Shown: positions 1 through 11,420 of the stretch, in pieces
Numbering within the stretch: the first letter of the stretch is position 1
Layout: every line of letters starts with the position of its first letter
Assembly (NCBI RefSeq): GCF_021462225.1
Contig: NC_061804.1
Span: 42,471,975-42,535,974 of the forward strand
Direction: 5' to 3'
Origin: Girardinichthys multiradiatus
Lineage: Eukaryota > Chordata > Actinopteri > Cyprinodontiformes > Goodeidae
DNA: 64,000 nt
The notes under the pieces: generated by a model
Databases searched by the model: none
Told to the model about the DNA's origin: nothing
Seen by the model: the letters and a program-made list of their open reading frames with translations, nothing else
Made by a program: the position numbers and the translations under genes

Positions 1-595
1 TGCCAAGCACCTGTGTCTGCCCTGATATATACTGACTCTGACAAGCAGACGGTGCCAGATTTTTGAAAGCCATCGTGTGAGTAGATATCCATCGTTCCTT
101 CCTGTCTGATTATTGTTCTTGACCTTGCCTTGCTTTTTGGATTTATGCCTCTGCCTGCTCCCTGTCGAACTATTTGGATTTTGGTTGTCGACCTTGTTTC
201 CTGCATCTGGTTTATGCCTCTGCCTGCCCCTTGCCTGACGCCTCTTGTTCCGATCGTTGACCCTGTTTCTGTCCTTGGATTATTGAGCCAGCCTAGCCCT
301 CGGATTATTCAGCCTGGAGTCACTTCTTACCTGTGCTGTGGAGATCACCGCCTGCTGCCCACTGAGGTTTACCCTCTGGGTTTCAAGTTCCACTCAAGAC
401 AAAAGCAGGTTAGTGACTTTTCTGATCCCTGCAAAATCTGGAGACTACAAGTCACTAATCCCTCTTTCTGCCTCAGTGATTCCTGAAAGCTGTGAGGAGT
501 GTTACCTGTGTGACATTTTCCTGTGGCTGAATAAACCTTAAACTTTCAGTACTGTCTGGCTGAATCTTGGGTCCGCCTTTTTCTGATTCATAGCA
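1..595 (+). repeat. 3' portion of the 5' LTR of Gypsy copy A
   Basis: The stretch is non-coding and pyrimidine-rich. It resembles the LTR at 19332-20801 in several places, for example the GTGTGAGTA...CATTCCTTCC-type segment near 75-105 and CTGTCTGGCTGAA near 553-566. It ends in ...TAGCA at 595, 17 bases before the gag ATG, matching the usual LTR end in CA. The start is cut off by the window edge. An AATAAA at 530 is a possible polyadenylation signal. The exact LTR end is an inference by comparison with copy B. The open frames in this stretch are not taken as genes. Confidence 0.7.
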
Positions 596-612
596 GAAAA
601 ATCTGGCCAAAA

Positions 613-1553
613 ATGGACCCTTCGCCAGCACAACGATGGCGCACCCATGTTGATGAGACCCTTTCCTGGTTGGGTTCCGGCTTGGAGGAAATAATTTCCA
701 CATTACGTTCTATCAACCTTGTCCCCGAGCCACCACTGTCACAAAGAAACCACGCCCAAGTGACACGAACAACAGCAGAGGTAAGGGAGCCACGCCTCTC
801 TCCGCCTGAGATGTTCATGGGAGACCCAGACCAGTGTCGAGCTTTCCTAACTCAGTGTGAAATTAATTTTGAGCTTCAGCCGTCATCCTTTCCTACTGAA
901 CGTTCCAAGGTGGCTTTTGTTATATCTCTGCTAGCAGGAAAGGCAAAACAGTGGGGAACTGCTGAATGGCAAACAGGTCTACATCTTGTAACTTCTATAA
1001 AACTTTTTCTAAGGAACTCATTCGAATTTTTGACCCTATTATTCCAAGTTGTGAGGCCGCAAGAGGATTACTGTCCCCCAAACAGGGTGATCAGCCTGTC
1101 TCGTCCTATATAATTGACTTTCATTTGTTGGCTGCAGAGAGCCGTTGGAATGAGGCAGCACAGATGGATGCATTCATGAAAGGACTAAACGCAGACATCA
1201 AGGATGAGTTAGCGACCCGTGACTACCCCTCTTCCCTGAAACAACTCGAGGATTTGGCTGCTCGCATTGATATTCGGTTGGCAGAGAGAAGGAGGGAGAA
1301 GCGACATGAGAAAGGTCGCTCATCATTAACTCAGGGTTCTGCACACCGGCATGAGAGAAGGAGTCAGTCACTTCTCACTGAGGAAAATGAGAATTGTGAG
1401 CACGTGCAGCTGGGCAGAACCAAGATTACCCCTGAGGAGAAAGATCGTCGGAGAAGATTCAAACTCTGTTTTTATTGTGGAGAGAAGGGACATTTAGCAC
1501 TCAGGTGTCCACTAAAAGGACAGGCTCAGCAGAGGAAGGGAGGTCTCTGCTGA
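613..1553 (+). pseudogene. gag: Gypsy copy A gag polyprotein, frameshifted
   Basis: Gag forms the retrotransposon's cytoplasmic particle and binds its RNA. The ATG at 613 follows the LTR by 17 bases and opens MDPSPAQRW. The capsid-like part runs to about residue 118, including LLAGKAKQWGTAEWQ. The frame is then lost between about 965 and 990 and continues one frame over as a capsid C-terminal region, a basic stretch (about 1275-1330) and one CCHC zinc knuckle, CFYCGEKGHLALRC, near 1466-1508. The stop is at 1551-1553. The protease frame overlaps this end in another register, as is usual for gag-pol. The frameshift could be mutational or a sequencing artefact. Confidence 0.88.
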
Positions 1554-2182
1554 GCCGATGTCAACTAACTGCCTCCTCCTTCTTGTTTCCTGCTCGTTTT
1601 CAAACCTCTTCTATGTCTCTCCCGGGGGCCGTGTTTATTGATTCAGGAGCAGACACTGAATTCATGGATGAAACTTTCGCAAATAAGAACGGCATAAAAC
1701 TTATTCCATCAGCTGACACACGAAACGTGCTAGCATTGGATGGTCACAGCATGAACAATTCACACCTCAGGACGGAGGAGATTACTTTAACAGTTGGAGG
1801 TAATCATCAAGAAAAAGTAACTTTTATGATCATTAATTCACCTGAACTTCCTGTAGTCCTAGGGGCCTCCTGGTTGCAGAAACACAACCCTCACATTGAC
1901 TGGAAGAAAAAAGAAGTTCTGGGTTGGTCTGAGTCATGTTCCACTGACTGTCTTTTGTCTGCTGCTACGGAGGTCAGTGTGGAGAATGAGGTTGAGGAAA
2001 CCTATCCGGATTTATCCAAGGTACCGCAAGAATACCATGATTTAAAGGAAGTATTTAATAAAATCAAGGCCACAGCTCGGCCACCCCACAGACCATATGA
2101 TTGTGCTATTGATTTGCTTCCTGGCACATCACCCCTAAAGGCAGAACCTATTCATTGTCTGGTCCAGAGCACAGGGCCATGA
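1554..2182 (+). pseudogene. pol: Gypsy copy A protease and start of reverse transcriptase
   Basis: The frame open through 2182 carries a retropepsin motif, FIDSGADTEFMD near 1635-1670, with the D-S-G catalytic triad. It also carries the flap and C-terminal protease pattern VVLGASWLQKHNPHIDW near 1855-1905. The RT lead-in follows, including PPHRPYDCAIDLLPGT. The frame stops at 2182, about 100 bases before the RT core resumes in another register, so a frameshift lies between about 2150 and 2280. The product would cut Gag-Pol into mature proteins. No separate start codon is expected; expression would be by frameshift or readthrough from gag. Confidence 0.85.
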
Positions 2183-2279
2183 AGAATTATGTTGATGAGG
2201 CATTAAAGGCAGGGCACATTCAACCTTCTTCCTCTCCTGCAGGTGCTGTTTCTTTTTTGTTGGGAAGAAGGATGGTTCG

Positions 2280-3464
2280 TTGAGACCATGCATTGATTAT
2301 AGAGGCCTTAATGAGATAACAGTTAAAAATAGATACCCCTTACCACTCATGAACACAGCTTTTGATCAGATCCAGGGAGCCAAGATATTTTCTAAGCTGG
2401 ATTTAAGGAATGCATATCATCTGGTCCGAATCAGAAAAGGAGATGAGTGGAAAACGGCTTTCAACACGCCTACGGGCCATTATGAATACAAGGTCATGCC
2501 ATTTGGACTTACTAACGCTCCTGCAGTTTTTCAGTCATTGGTCAATGACGTTCTAAGAGACATGGTGGGTCAATTCGTATTTGTTTATCTTGATGACATA
2601 CTGATTTATTCTCAAGATCTGGAGACCCACAGAAAACATGTCAGAGCTGTTCTCCTGCATCTTCTCCAAAACCAGTTGTTTGTCAAGGCAGAAAAATGTG
2701 AGTTTCACATCACTACCACTTCCTTTTTGGGCTTCATCATTTCCCCAGATCAAGTGCTTGTCGATCCCTCCAAAGTGAAGGCCGTTTTGGAATGGCCTGT
2801 TCCAACTGATCGCAAGCAACTTCAAAGATTTCTGGGCTTCGCAAACTTCTATAGAAGGTTTATTAGAAATTACAGTCTGGTTGCTACTCCCCTGAACGCT
2901 CTTACCTCTTCCAAGACAAGATTTTTGTGGAATAAGGATGCAGAGAAGGCCTTCAATAAATTGAAGGAGTTCTTCACGTCAGCTCCAGTGTTACAGTCTC
3001 CTGACCAAGAGAGACAGTTTATCATGGAGGTGGATGCCTCAAGCACTGGGGTCGGAGCCGTATTAAGCCAAAGAGGTGAGGATGATCGTGTTCACCCATG
3101 TGCCTTTTTCTCAAGGACTCTGTCTCAGGCTGAGCGGAATTATGACGTGGGAAACAGAGAGTTACTGGCCGTCAAGTTGGCATTGACAGAGTGGAGACAT
3201 TGGCTGGAGGGGACTAAGGAGCCGTTTATGGTGTGGACTGACCATAAAAACTTGGAGTACCTGAAATCAGCAAAACGGCTGAACCCCAGGCAGGCAAGGT
3301 GGGCTCTGTTTTTTGGTCCTTTTAATTTCTCCCTGTCTTACAGGCCAGGGAGTAAAAATGGCAAACCTGACGCCCTTTCCCGGATTCAAGAGCCCGCAGA
3401 ATCTCAGTCTGCGGGTGAAGAGGAGTTTATCCTTCTTGAAACCGTCAGGTTGTCTGTATCCTGA
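2280..3464 (+). pseudogene. pol: Gypsy copy A reverse transcriptase and RNase H
   Basis: This open stretch encodes the RT palm and fingers followed by RNase H. Visible motifs are [34 protein letters not shown], the active site [11 protein letters not shown] with Y-x-D-D, and [15 protein letters not shown] of the thumb. RNase H shows [34 protein letters not shown] and [10 protein letters not shown], so its acidic residues are present. It ends at an in-frame TGA (3462-3464); the same frame continues as integrase, so that stop is a nonsense mutation. The function would be copying element RNA into DNA. The length and order match the family. Confidence 0.93.
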
Positions 3465-3470
3465 GTTGAG

Positions 3471-4605
3471 GTGGAAAGAGAGATCCAGGAGGCCATTAGG
3501 GATCTGCCTATCCCACCATCATGCCCACCGGACCGCTGGTTTGTTCCTGAACACCTTGTGCCAAAGGTATTGGAGTCTTGTCATTGCTCTCGCCTCGTTT
3601 GTCATCCTGGAATCAGCAGAACTATTCAGACAGTTCAGTCTCAGTTTTGGTGGCCATCGCTGGTCAAGGATGTCAAAGACTTTGATTCTGAATGCACTCA
3701 ATGTTGTCGAGCCGAGCCTTCTTGTCGCCCCCCTGCGGGGTTGTTGCACCCATTGCCCATTCCCCCTCACCCATGGTCGCTCATTGCGATGGATTTTGTG
3801 ACAGGTCTACCGGTTTCAAATGGTCACTCTGTACTACTAACCATAATTGACAGATTTTAAAAGATGGTTTATCTGGTGCCCCTGGAGAAGTTTCCATCTG
3901 CAAAGGAGATGGGTGAGATATTGACCAGAGACGTTTTCAGGCTCCATGGAATCCCTAATGACATTGTTTCTGATAGAGGACCCCAGTTTGTGTCACGTTT
4001 TTGGAAGGAGTTTTGTTCTTTGTTGGGAATTTCTGTTAGTCTCTCTTCAGGGTTTCATCCTCAGTCTGATGGCCAAACCGAGAGAGCCAACCAAGAAGTA
4101 GAAACCAAACTTCGTATCTTATGTGAGTCTGACCCGACCAAGTGGTCACAAAATTTGCCCCGGGTTGAATACGCCATGAACACTAAGCAATCATGTGCCA
4201 CTGGTTTGTCCCCATTTCATGTTGTGTTTGGTTTCCAGCCACCCATGTTTTCGGTTCAGGAAAGAGAGGCTAATGTTCCGTCCGCCCAAGCGGCTGCTCT
4301 AAGGTGCCAAAGAATATGGAGAAAGGCCAGGAGGTTGATGATCAGAATGTCACTGGTTCAGTCAAGAACGGCCAACCGGAGACGGATCCCTGCCCCTAAG
4401 TACCAGGTGGGGCAGAAAGTTTGGCTCTCCGCCAAGGACCTTCCATTAAGGGTAGAATCCCGGAAATTGGCACCCCGATTTGTTGAACCTTTCCCAATCT
4501 CCAAGATCATCAACCCTGTCGCTGTACGGCTGAGATTACCCATCTCCACGAGGATTCACCCCACGTTCCACGTTTCTCAGGTTAAGCCCTTTGTGGAGCC
4601 CCGAC
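3471..4605 (+). pseudogene. pol: Gypsy copy A integrase, one internal stop, 3' truncated
   Basis: This is in the same frame as the RT. An HHCC zinc-binding region lies near 3570-3715 (HPGISRT... ECTQC). The catalytic core shows IAMDFVTGLP, then an in-frame TAA at 3858-3860, then NDIVSDRGPQFVSRFW and GFHPQSDGQTERANQEVE, which carry the D, D and E of the DDE triad. A C-terminal region (QVGQKVWLSAKDLP, KLAPRFVEPFPISK) runs to about 4605. The chromodomain expected next is replaced by LINE sequence on the opposite strand. It would insert the element's cDNA into chromosomes, but two stops and the truncation rule that out here. Confidence 0.92.
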
Positions 4606-5121
4606 TTGGGAAGAATCCTTCTTTGCACAATGATCTCAAGAGGTTCTAGAGGAGTCCTCAGAACAGAGCCAGCCTTCTTTATCAGCTTGTTGAGCTTTTT
4701 CAAGTCCCTGGCTCTGATGCTGCTACCCCAGCAGATGATGGAAGAAGAGATCACACTCTCCACAACAGACTTATAGAAGATATGCAGCATATTGCTGCAA
4801 ACACCAAAGGACCTAAGCTTCCTCACGAAGTACAGTCTGCTCTGTCCCTTCTTGTAGACGGCTTCACAGTTGCATCTTTACTCCAGTCTGTTGTCCAGGT
4901 GAACACCGAGGTATTTATACTCCTCCACCACCTCTACTTCTTCTCCCATGATGGAAATAGTGTTTGACCTATTCTTGTTTCTCTGAAAATCTACAGTCAT
5001 CTCCTTTGTTTTATTCACGTTCAAGATGAGATGATTGTTTCCACACCATGCCACAAAGTGGTCCACCACCTCCCTGTACTCAGCTTCTTGTCCATCTCTG
5101 ATCCAGCTCACAACTGCAGAA
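4606..5121 (-). mobile_element. LINE fragment (L2-like clade), end of RT ORF, inverted
   Basis: Read on the minus strand, 5111 to about 4606 encodes the end of a non-LTR RT protein: a region with GNNHLILNVNKTKEMTVDF, then EEYKYLGVHLDNRLE, then, after a frameshift near 4830-4880, KLRSFGVCSNMLHIFYKSVVESVI. The same family recurs on the plus strand at 17095-17690 and matches it closely, which fixes the left border near 4606. The piece lacks the 3' tail and everything upstream of the RT C-terminal third. It has replaced the 3' end of Gypsy copy A. Confidence 0.82.
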
Positions 5122-5174
5122 TCAATTCAATTCAATTCAATTCAATTCAATTCAAATCAATTCAATTCAATTCA
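5122..5174. repeat. (TTCAA)n microsatellite
   Basis: About ten copies of a TTCAA pentamer with one interruption (TTCAAATCAA). It sits at the left edge of the dispersed teleost repeat that begins here. The same pentamer in reverse complement forms the tail of the LINE copy ending near 17690. Confidence 0.9.
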
Positions 5175-5940
5175 GTTTATTTATATAGTGCCAATTCACA
5201 ACACATGTCGTGGTACTTCACAAACATCAGGGACATACATTCCAATTAATCCTAATCATTGAACAGTGCAGTCAGATTCAGTTATTTATTCAAATTGGAA
5301 AAAAATGTTTTTCTATATAAGGAAACCCAGCAGATTGAATCCAGTCAGAGACTTGTAGCATTCACTCCTCCCGGATGAGCATGTAGAGACAGTGGACAGT
5401 CCCTGGCGTTGACTTTGCAGCAATCCCTCATACTGAGCATGCATGTAGCGACAGAGGAGAGGAAAAACTTCCTTTTAACAGGTAGAAACCTCCAGCAGAA
5501 CCAGAACCCGGCTCAGTGTGAGCGGCCATCTGCCACGACCAACTGGGGGTTTGAGAGAACAGAGCAGAGACAGAAAGAGAACAAAGAAGCACTGATCCAG
5601 GAGTCCTTTCTATGGGAAGGAAAAGTAAATGTTAATGGATGTAGCTCCTTTAGGGATTTCATCTAGGAAGAAAAAACAGATAAACTCTGAGCCTGTTTTC
5701 AAGTTTAGAGTATGAGAGAGAGCACATACAGTCACAATAAAACCTCAGTCAGTAGCTATGTCTAGGAGAAAAATAGGGTTAAACACTGAAAGACAGGGCC
5801 ATATGGATCATCGGTAGAGGGTGAGCATTAAGTTGTTGCCAGCAGAAGCTTGGCCGATGCCCCTCTCCAGAAAGGTGTCACAGGTAGACACAGAGTCAGG
5901 CCAGGTGTAGCTTCTAGGAAGAGAAAAGAGAGAGAACATA
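5175..5940 (+). repeat. High-copy teleost dispersed repeat, unclassified
   Basis: It starts with TTTATTTATATAGTGCCAA next to the TTCAA array. It later contains CTTTTAACAGGTAGAAACC and CCTCCAGCAGAACC, a combination I recognise from very abundant interspersed repeats in percomorph fish genomes. There is no credible coding potential: the 85-residue frame at 5409-5666 is a chance opening. I do not assign a superfamily. The right border near 5940 is uncertain. Confidence 0.55.
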
Positions 5941-5944
5941 AAGT

Positions 5945-6012
5945 TAAAAACTGTTCACTAAAACCGGCCACCACAGAGACAGTTTCTTCCCCCAGGCTGT
6001 TTCTCTATTGAA
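5945..6012 (+). mobile_element. Short L2 LINE scrap
   Basis: A stretch of about 65 bases (TTCACTAAAACCGGCCACCA onward, through TTCTTCCCCCAGGCTGTTTC) matches the end of the L2 ORF also seen at 7140-7200 and 28975-29040. It is too short to say more. From 6013 to about 6480 I see no recognisable element or gene. Confidence 0.7.
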
Positions 6013-6480
6013 CAAACTTCTAGAAGCAGAATGGTCCATGGCTGAGGTGGTAGATAAAACATTTGAGGTGTGACAGGAAAGCTGTGGGTCAAAGGATGGT
6101 AGGATGTCTTTTTGGCTGTGAACAGGAGAGGAGGAGCTTGTTCCTGAGCTGAACCTATTGAAGAATGTGTTTAGGTTGGTCCATAGTTACCTTTACTCCT
6201 AAGGATACTGAAGCCACCTCTTGACATATTCAGAAGTTGAATGTTTAGCTCCAATGCAAAGCATTAGACACTGTGTTTTTACTTGTTCATGTTTCATGTT
6301 CAAATGGAACATGACAGTGAACAATGTCATTGTTTTAGGAACCGACTTGACCCACATGCAGAAAATGCTCAAGAGAATTTTAACTTTTTAACAGGTTTTA
6401 TTGTCAACTAAGGTAGAACCAGAGAAGTACTGGTTGGAAACAACCGGCAACTGTATTGAAAGAAACAAACCGTGAGTAAT

Positions 6481-7397
6481 GGTACTGACTGCACCTCAGC
6501 AGACTCGTCTGTGAAACTCCTTAAGTTTGCAGATGACACCACCGTCATTGGACTGATCCAGGACGGAGATGAGTCTGCATACAGACAGCAGGTGGATCGG
6601 CTGGTCCACTGGTGCGGTCAGAACTACCTTGAACTCAACCCACTCAAGAATGTGGAAATGGTGGTGGACCTTTGGAGAACACCACCCCCATATACCCCCC
6701 TCATCCTTCCTCAACAACACTGTATCGGCCGTGGCCCACTTCAGGTTCTTAGGAACCACCATCTCAGAGGACCTTAGATGGTCCTCACACATAGACACTG
6801 TTCGAAAGAAGGCCCAGCAGAGACTGTACTTCCTGAGGCAACTCAAGAAGTTCAACCTTCCACAGGAGCTTGCTGGTCATCTTCTACACTGCCATCACTC
6901 AGTCTGTCCTGTCTTCATCCATCTCAGTGTGGTTTAGCTCATCCACAAAACAGGACAGGTCCAGACTGCAACAAATAATCAGGACTGCAGAGAGAATCAT
7001 CAGGGCTGACCTTCTCTCCATCCAGGACTTATACAGGTCTAGGGTCAGGAAAAGAGTTGCTAAAATCTCTGCAGACCCCACACACCCTGCACATAAACTG
7101 TTTAGAGTTTTACCCTCAGGCCGTTGCTACAGAGCACTGTTCACTAAAACCAGCCGCCACAGAGACAGTTTCTTCCCCCAGGCTGTTTCTCTGTTGAACA
7201 TTCAATAGAGTACAAAACAACAGCATACAGCTGTTGCAAATGCACCTCTTTATTTATATATGTGTATATTTTACATTGTAAATATGTATATTCTGTAATG
7301 CAAAAACAAACCAAAGAGCAAAGTGTACCGGAGTCAAATTCCTTGTTTGTATGTTTGTATGTACAAACTTGGCAATAAAGCTGATTCTGATTCTGAT
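6481..7397 (+). mobile_element. 5'-truncated L2/Maui-type LINE, 3' end with tail
   Basis: The fragment holds the RT C-terminal half and 3' UTR. KLLKFADDTTVIGLI carries the F-A-D-D active site, followed by QQVDRLVHWCGQNYLELN. A frameshift near 6670-6710 leads to LGTTISEDLRWSSHIDTVRKK, and a further one lies near 6865. The ORF ends with SFFPQAVSLLN at about 7208. The 3' UTR contains the ATGTATATTCTGTAATGCA segment and ends with CAATAAAGCTGATTCTGATT, the typical 3' tail of this LINE. 5' truncation is normal for target-primed reverse transcription. The same family occurs at 26.3-32.5 kb and 56.4-57.2 kb. Confidence 0.9.
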
Positions 7398-8095
7398 AAG
7401 GGGTAGAAACTGATGGAATACTGTATCTTACTAGGTTGGGGATGTGGACTGCCAGGAGGAGAGGTATACATGGACTTGGAGCAGACACGAGGTAGAACAG
7501 CGAAGGTAGGTTCATAGGATTTCTCAGTCACAAGACCTTGGTGTCTGGGGCTTGGCTTTGCAGTGCTTGTACTAGGCATAAGTTGTGGAGTGTGATGGAG
7601 AGTGGAGAGGGTTCGCTGGGTGAGGAACGTGGTGGTGGAAGCCCGGTTGTGGCCAGCTGATGATTGATCCGGTTGAATCACGGCTCGGTAGCGTCTTGTA
7701 GACAGTCAGGAATCCCTTGTAGTCCGGGAATGAAGAAGCCCTAGGAGGTAGCCAGCCGGAGGCAAGACTGGGTACGGACCAGGTCGTCTCCGGCATAGTA
7801 CTGAAGAAGAGCACACAAGACAGGTTAGACGAGGTTTAACGAGAACTTCTAAATCTTTACTAAGATGTTTGGCCTGAGCTTATACCATTGTAGGCTAACA
7901 CTCGAGCAAAGAGGTGCTGGCCGCTTCCTGCTTAAATACTCCAGAAATAATCATCGGGAATGGGGTACACCTGTCTTCTCACACCACTGTCTCCAGCACT
8001 CTCTGGGGACTAAGCACATAGCACATAGCAGACAGAAAAACAGTCACTCCCAGAACCCCAACAAACAAGAGTTGAATCTTATTTTTTTCTTCTGA
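7398..8095 (-). other. Unclassified sequence, possibly an old inverted LTR
   Basis: There is no gene here. The stretch is moderately GC-rich with many short chance frames. In reverse orientation parts read like a retroelement LTR or leader. I cannot match it to another copy in the window, so this is a weak inference. Confidence 0.2.
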
Positions 8096-9940
8096 TTGTG
8101 AAAATGCCAGTATGGACACCAAGCTCATTATTTTGGCAGGTTTTTTTTTTGTTTTTGTGATGTTTCATAATATTAGTCTTTCCATCTTCTGTTTATATCT
8201 TTAAGTTGTTAAACGTAGTTCTGGCCCGTACAGAAGTATGAGATTTTGCAGTCATGAACCTCCTGTGTTTTTTAAACCTTTATGGATAATTTCCCTAGGT
8301 TCTGGCATTTTCCACAGTGTCCTTATACAAAAGAACCCCCACGAGTCCCCCGCTGTCTCTCCTGATGCCAAAAATTCAAACCCCTCTCTCATCCTTCATC
8401 CAGCTTCAACACCTCCCCCCCAACTTGGGGCCCAGGTGCCATCAGTGGACGAGACGTCAAGGTAATTTGGCTCGACGAGCTTTAACACACACAGATCAGG
8501 GGTGGGGAGGTCTCTGGGCATTAAACACTGTCTCATTATGTGTTTGGATGAGACTTGAGACGTAATGAGAGGTGGTGTATGACCGAAAACATCTGATCTC
8601 CACCCGCTCCAAACTAAACATCCAGGTAGGCCCTGGGTCAGGGCCAAAGCCATGTCAAGCTTGACTGCCTGTGTGTGTGTGTGCGTGTGTATGTGGTTTG
8701 GGGTGGGATGGGTAGGGGTGTGTGAGGATAATCCAACTCAATATATGAGTGATGGACTGTTCTTTGTTCCTTTGATGTTTTAAAGCTTACTCTCAGTTAT
8801 TGTTCCATTTGTAATAGATTAAAGTTTTTTTAATATGGTAATAAAACCTGCTTGGAACACATTCTGAAAAATAGCTTTTTTCCACTATTGTTGTGTTCAT
8901 GTGAAGTAAAACAAATAGAGAATAAACCAAAGTTGTACTGAAATTTATTATAAAAAGCAGCTGGGTACCTTTACTTAATTAAACCTACATTTCACAGGCA
9001 GCTTTTGAAATGATGGGCATTCTTCAGTTCATTAACATCTCATGAATGTTGGATCAAAATGCTAATAATTGTTTGGTGATGATTTAATTTGCGAAGTCAT
9101 CACAAAGGATAACCATAAATAACAATCTGACCACAGTGCGGCTTTGTTTTTATTGTTGAGGGTTTATTTACATTATAAGACCGTCTGCCCTATTTATGTG
9201 ATCATTTTCAGACTAATTCATAAAATATCTTTTTGATATTATATATATTATTATATATTACCAATTATATTATATATTATAAAATATATTTTTTTCCAAT
9301 TTGCTGTCTTAAATAAAATCACACATCCTGTAGTATTTGTTTGCAACATGAGAAGTGATGTGTTGGTTTGCATCTTCTAGAATGCCAAAAGTTAATATAA
9401 CGACAGAGAAAACTTAATTAATGAATCAAAGACTGCAAATTGTAATGGCATTTTGACCCAAAGTGCTAGATATGCCTCTTTGCTTGGATGTAATTGAGGG
9501 GACTCAATAGATGAGTTAATGATGAATGAATTCTTGGTGGTAAAGTGGACCCCCCATCTACACCTCATCTTCACAGGACCTCAGGTGCAAAGCAGCTGAA
9601 GCTCCCAGGCCTCTTGACCTATGGCCTGCCCACAACTCAATACAGCATTAGCCTTTGTGGCTGACCTGACCAATGTGTTCAGGTCTGTTCATTCTGGATA
9701 ATAACTGGTGAGAAACATACCACTTATCAGTGGCAGAAATGGTGATGAATTACAAACTTAATACCGGACAAACTTAACAAACTTAATTTCTGAGGCCGTT
9801 AAATCTTTTTTTCTCAAAATTACACACAAAATGCCACATATTTCTGTAAGCTTTCGAGGTGTTTAAAACTGCAAAATTAATATATACAGTGCTGTAAAAT
9901 GTATTTTCCACCTCCCTCTGATTTGCTTTTTTCTCACTGT
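8096..9940. other. Non-genic interval, no recognised element
   Basis: No supported gene. A short (GT)n tract lies at about 8671-8697, and very AT-rich sequence at about 9235-9300. The block 8240-8660 has more balanced composition than its surroundings and short open frames, but no protein motif, splice pattern or codon signal that I can support. Confidence 0.5.
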
Positions 9941-9942
9941 TG

Positions 9943-10045
9943 GGGTCATCCATTTTGTTCAGGCAGTTTGACATGTGCAACCCACGGAAAATAAACATTC
10001 GTTGCCATTTCCAGTGTGTCTCACGGGACGGCGCAATGGGTGTTC
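9943..10045 (+). repeat. Remnant of the LTR of the tRNA-Leu-primed element
   Basis: GTCATCCATTTTGTTCAGGC and CCACGGAAAATAAACATTCG match the start of the LTR at 12461 (GTCATCCATTTTGGTCGCAC and CCACGGAAAATAAACTTTCG). About 60 bases between the two blocks, including the TATA-box region, are deleted here. It lies directly upstream of gag-like sequence, so it is most simply the decayed 5' LTR of the element whose 3' LTR starts at 12461. Confidence 0.75.
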
Positions 10046-10079
10046 TCCACACAACCACAGTGAACATGCCAACTTGAGT

Positions 10080-10771
10080 CTCTTGCCCAAGACATAGAGT
10101 GTTTTGACCCTAATAATACAGAATCAAACACTGATGATTATCTTAGGGAAGTTGAACACTGCCTTTTGGATCTGTACTGCCCATCAGTAGGGGAAAAGTT
10201 GAAGCTCATTTGGACGACAACAAGGACCATCTATGTTTTCATGGAAAGCCTGCCCTCTAGGGTCCGTGACTGTTATTCAACCCTCTGGGAAGCTTTAAGG
10301 GAAGAATATTCTGTGTACACGGACTGCTCCTCCGCAACACTTGGTGCTTTTGCCATCCAGCAAATAAAAAGCAAAGCACCCAGGGAGTATTACTGGCTGC
10401 TGAGAGCCCCTAAGAGCATCTACCGGTGCACATTAGATACAGAGCCTTTCCCTGGTGGTCAGGACTGGCTGAACAGACTGCCCCCGCTCATTGACTACCA
10501 CCAGAAACAACTCTGGGTCAAAGTGGGGGTGCCAAAACCAATGGGTGCAAGCAGCAAACCATCCTTTGAGACCAACCAGGTTGCTAGCTTAGAGGAGCCC
10601 AAAGAACCTCTCAGGCCCTTGTCACAGCCAGGCGTGGGCACCTCTGGGACACAGCTGCACCCAGCCACCCAGAAAACTCCTCCCTGCAGTCATGCATCAT
10701 TTCGTTGCTCTTTAAAGAACCAAGGTGTGAAAACTTACAACCACAAAGTGGTGAAATGTGTGCACCTGTAA
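10080..10771 (+). pseudogene. Degraded gag-like gene of the LTR element
   Basis: An open frame from 10166 encodes 201 residues, and a related reading extends upstream to about 10080. It begins MDLYCPSVGEKLKLIW and contains VFMESLPSRVRDCYSTLWEAL, which resembles a retroelement capsid region. There is no zinc knuckle. The second half (PKEPLRPLSQPGVGTSG and onward) is low-complexity and may be out-of-register pol or linker. The gag call rests on position (between an LTR remnant and an integrase remnant) and general character rather than a decisive motif. Confidence 0.5.
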
Positions 10772-10774
10772 ACC

Positions 10775-11420
10775 ATGTTCATACCAGAAGTGCTTCTAGC
10801 ATTCTGGCTGGAAAAAATGCTCATCAGTAGAGAGCTGTATGGCCGCTTGTGCCAAGAAGATCACCTTTTAATTGAGGCACAACACAGCCACACACTCCTC
10901 TTAGCAGACGGGCTCCGCCCTCTCCTCAAGACAGCCAGTGTGCAGATTGGCATAAAACAGCTCTCCCATGCTTTCAACAATGTTCCATCAGACCAAAGGG
11001 TGGTCATATTAACCTACGCCCATTACTCTCCTGTAGGGGGCTACAAAGAGCTACAAAACCACAACCTCCAACAGATGGCGTACTGGCCTCCAATGTCTCA
11101 CGACACGCAGGTCTACATCCAGGTATGCTCAAACTGCTGCCAGTTTCAGCCATCCCAGCCAATCAGTCAACCTCCGCTTCAGCGAAGGGGGGTTACATTA
11201 CTTTGGTTCCACCTTCAGACCAACTGGGTTGAACAGCTCCAAAATTAGCAGGAGGTAACAAATTCCGCCTAACTGTGACATGCAGCTTCTCTAAGTGGGT
11301 TGAATGCTTGTCAGCGCCAAATGACACCGTCATCCCAGCTGATGCTCATTTGCTAAACCAGATGAAGTTCTACATCGAACTCTCCTCCAGAGCTTGTTTC
11401 TATGTTTGGGAAAGGAGAGA
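10775..11420 (+). pseudogene. Degraded integrase of the LTR element
   Basis: The frame at 10775-11248 includes HYSPVGGYKELQNHNLQQMA, then YWPPMSHDTQVYIQVCSNCC. This is the H-x-H...C-x-x-C zinc-binding lead of a retroelement integrase. The catalytic core is not intact; beyond 11248 scraps such as FSKWVEC appear in another frame. RT is not visible between this and the gag-like block, so a large internal deletion is inferred. Confidence 0.7.

Larger units (their letters stand above)
1..4605 (+). mobile_element. Ty3/Gypsy LTR retrotransposon copy A, truncated at both ends
   Basis: A chromovirus-like Gypsy element reads left to right as end of 5' LTR, gag with a CCHC knuckle, aspartic protease, RT, RNase H and integrase. 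This domain order (integrase after RNase H) defines Ty3/Gypsy. The left end lies outside the window. On the right the integrase C-terminal region stops near 4605, where an inverted LINE fragment begins, so the chromodomain and 3' LTR seen in copy B (14.7-20.8 kb) are missing. At least two frameshifts and two in-frame stops make it non-functional. It is much better preserved than copy B and has intact catalytic motifs. Confidence 0.9.

Noticed and set aside
130..486. A 118-residue frame with repeated MPLPAPC near the window start
   Set aside because: It lies within the Gypsy LTR, and its repeats come from pyrimidine-rich LTR sequence. No domain or gene context.
8230..8660. A possible exon or small gene with overlapping short frames
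   Set aside because: No domain, no splice-site framing and no start context. Balanced composition alone is not evidence.
10166..10771. A 201-residue open frame as a possible host gene
   Set aside because: It sits between an LTR remnant and an integrase remnant with a capsid-like stretch, so a decayed retroelement gag is the better explanation.
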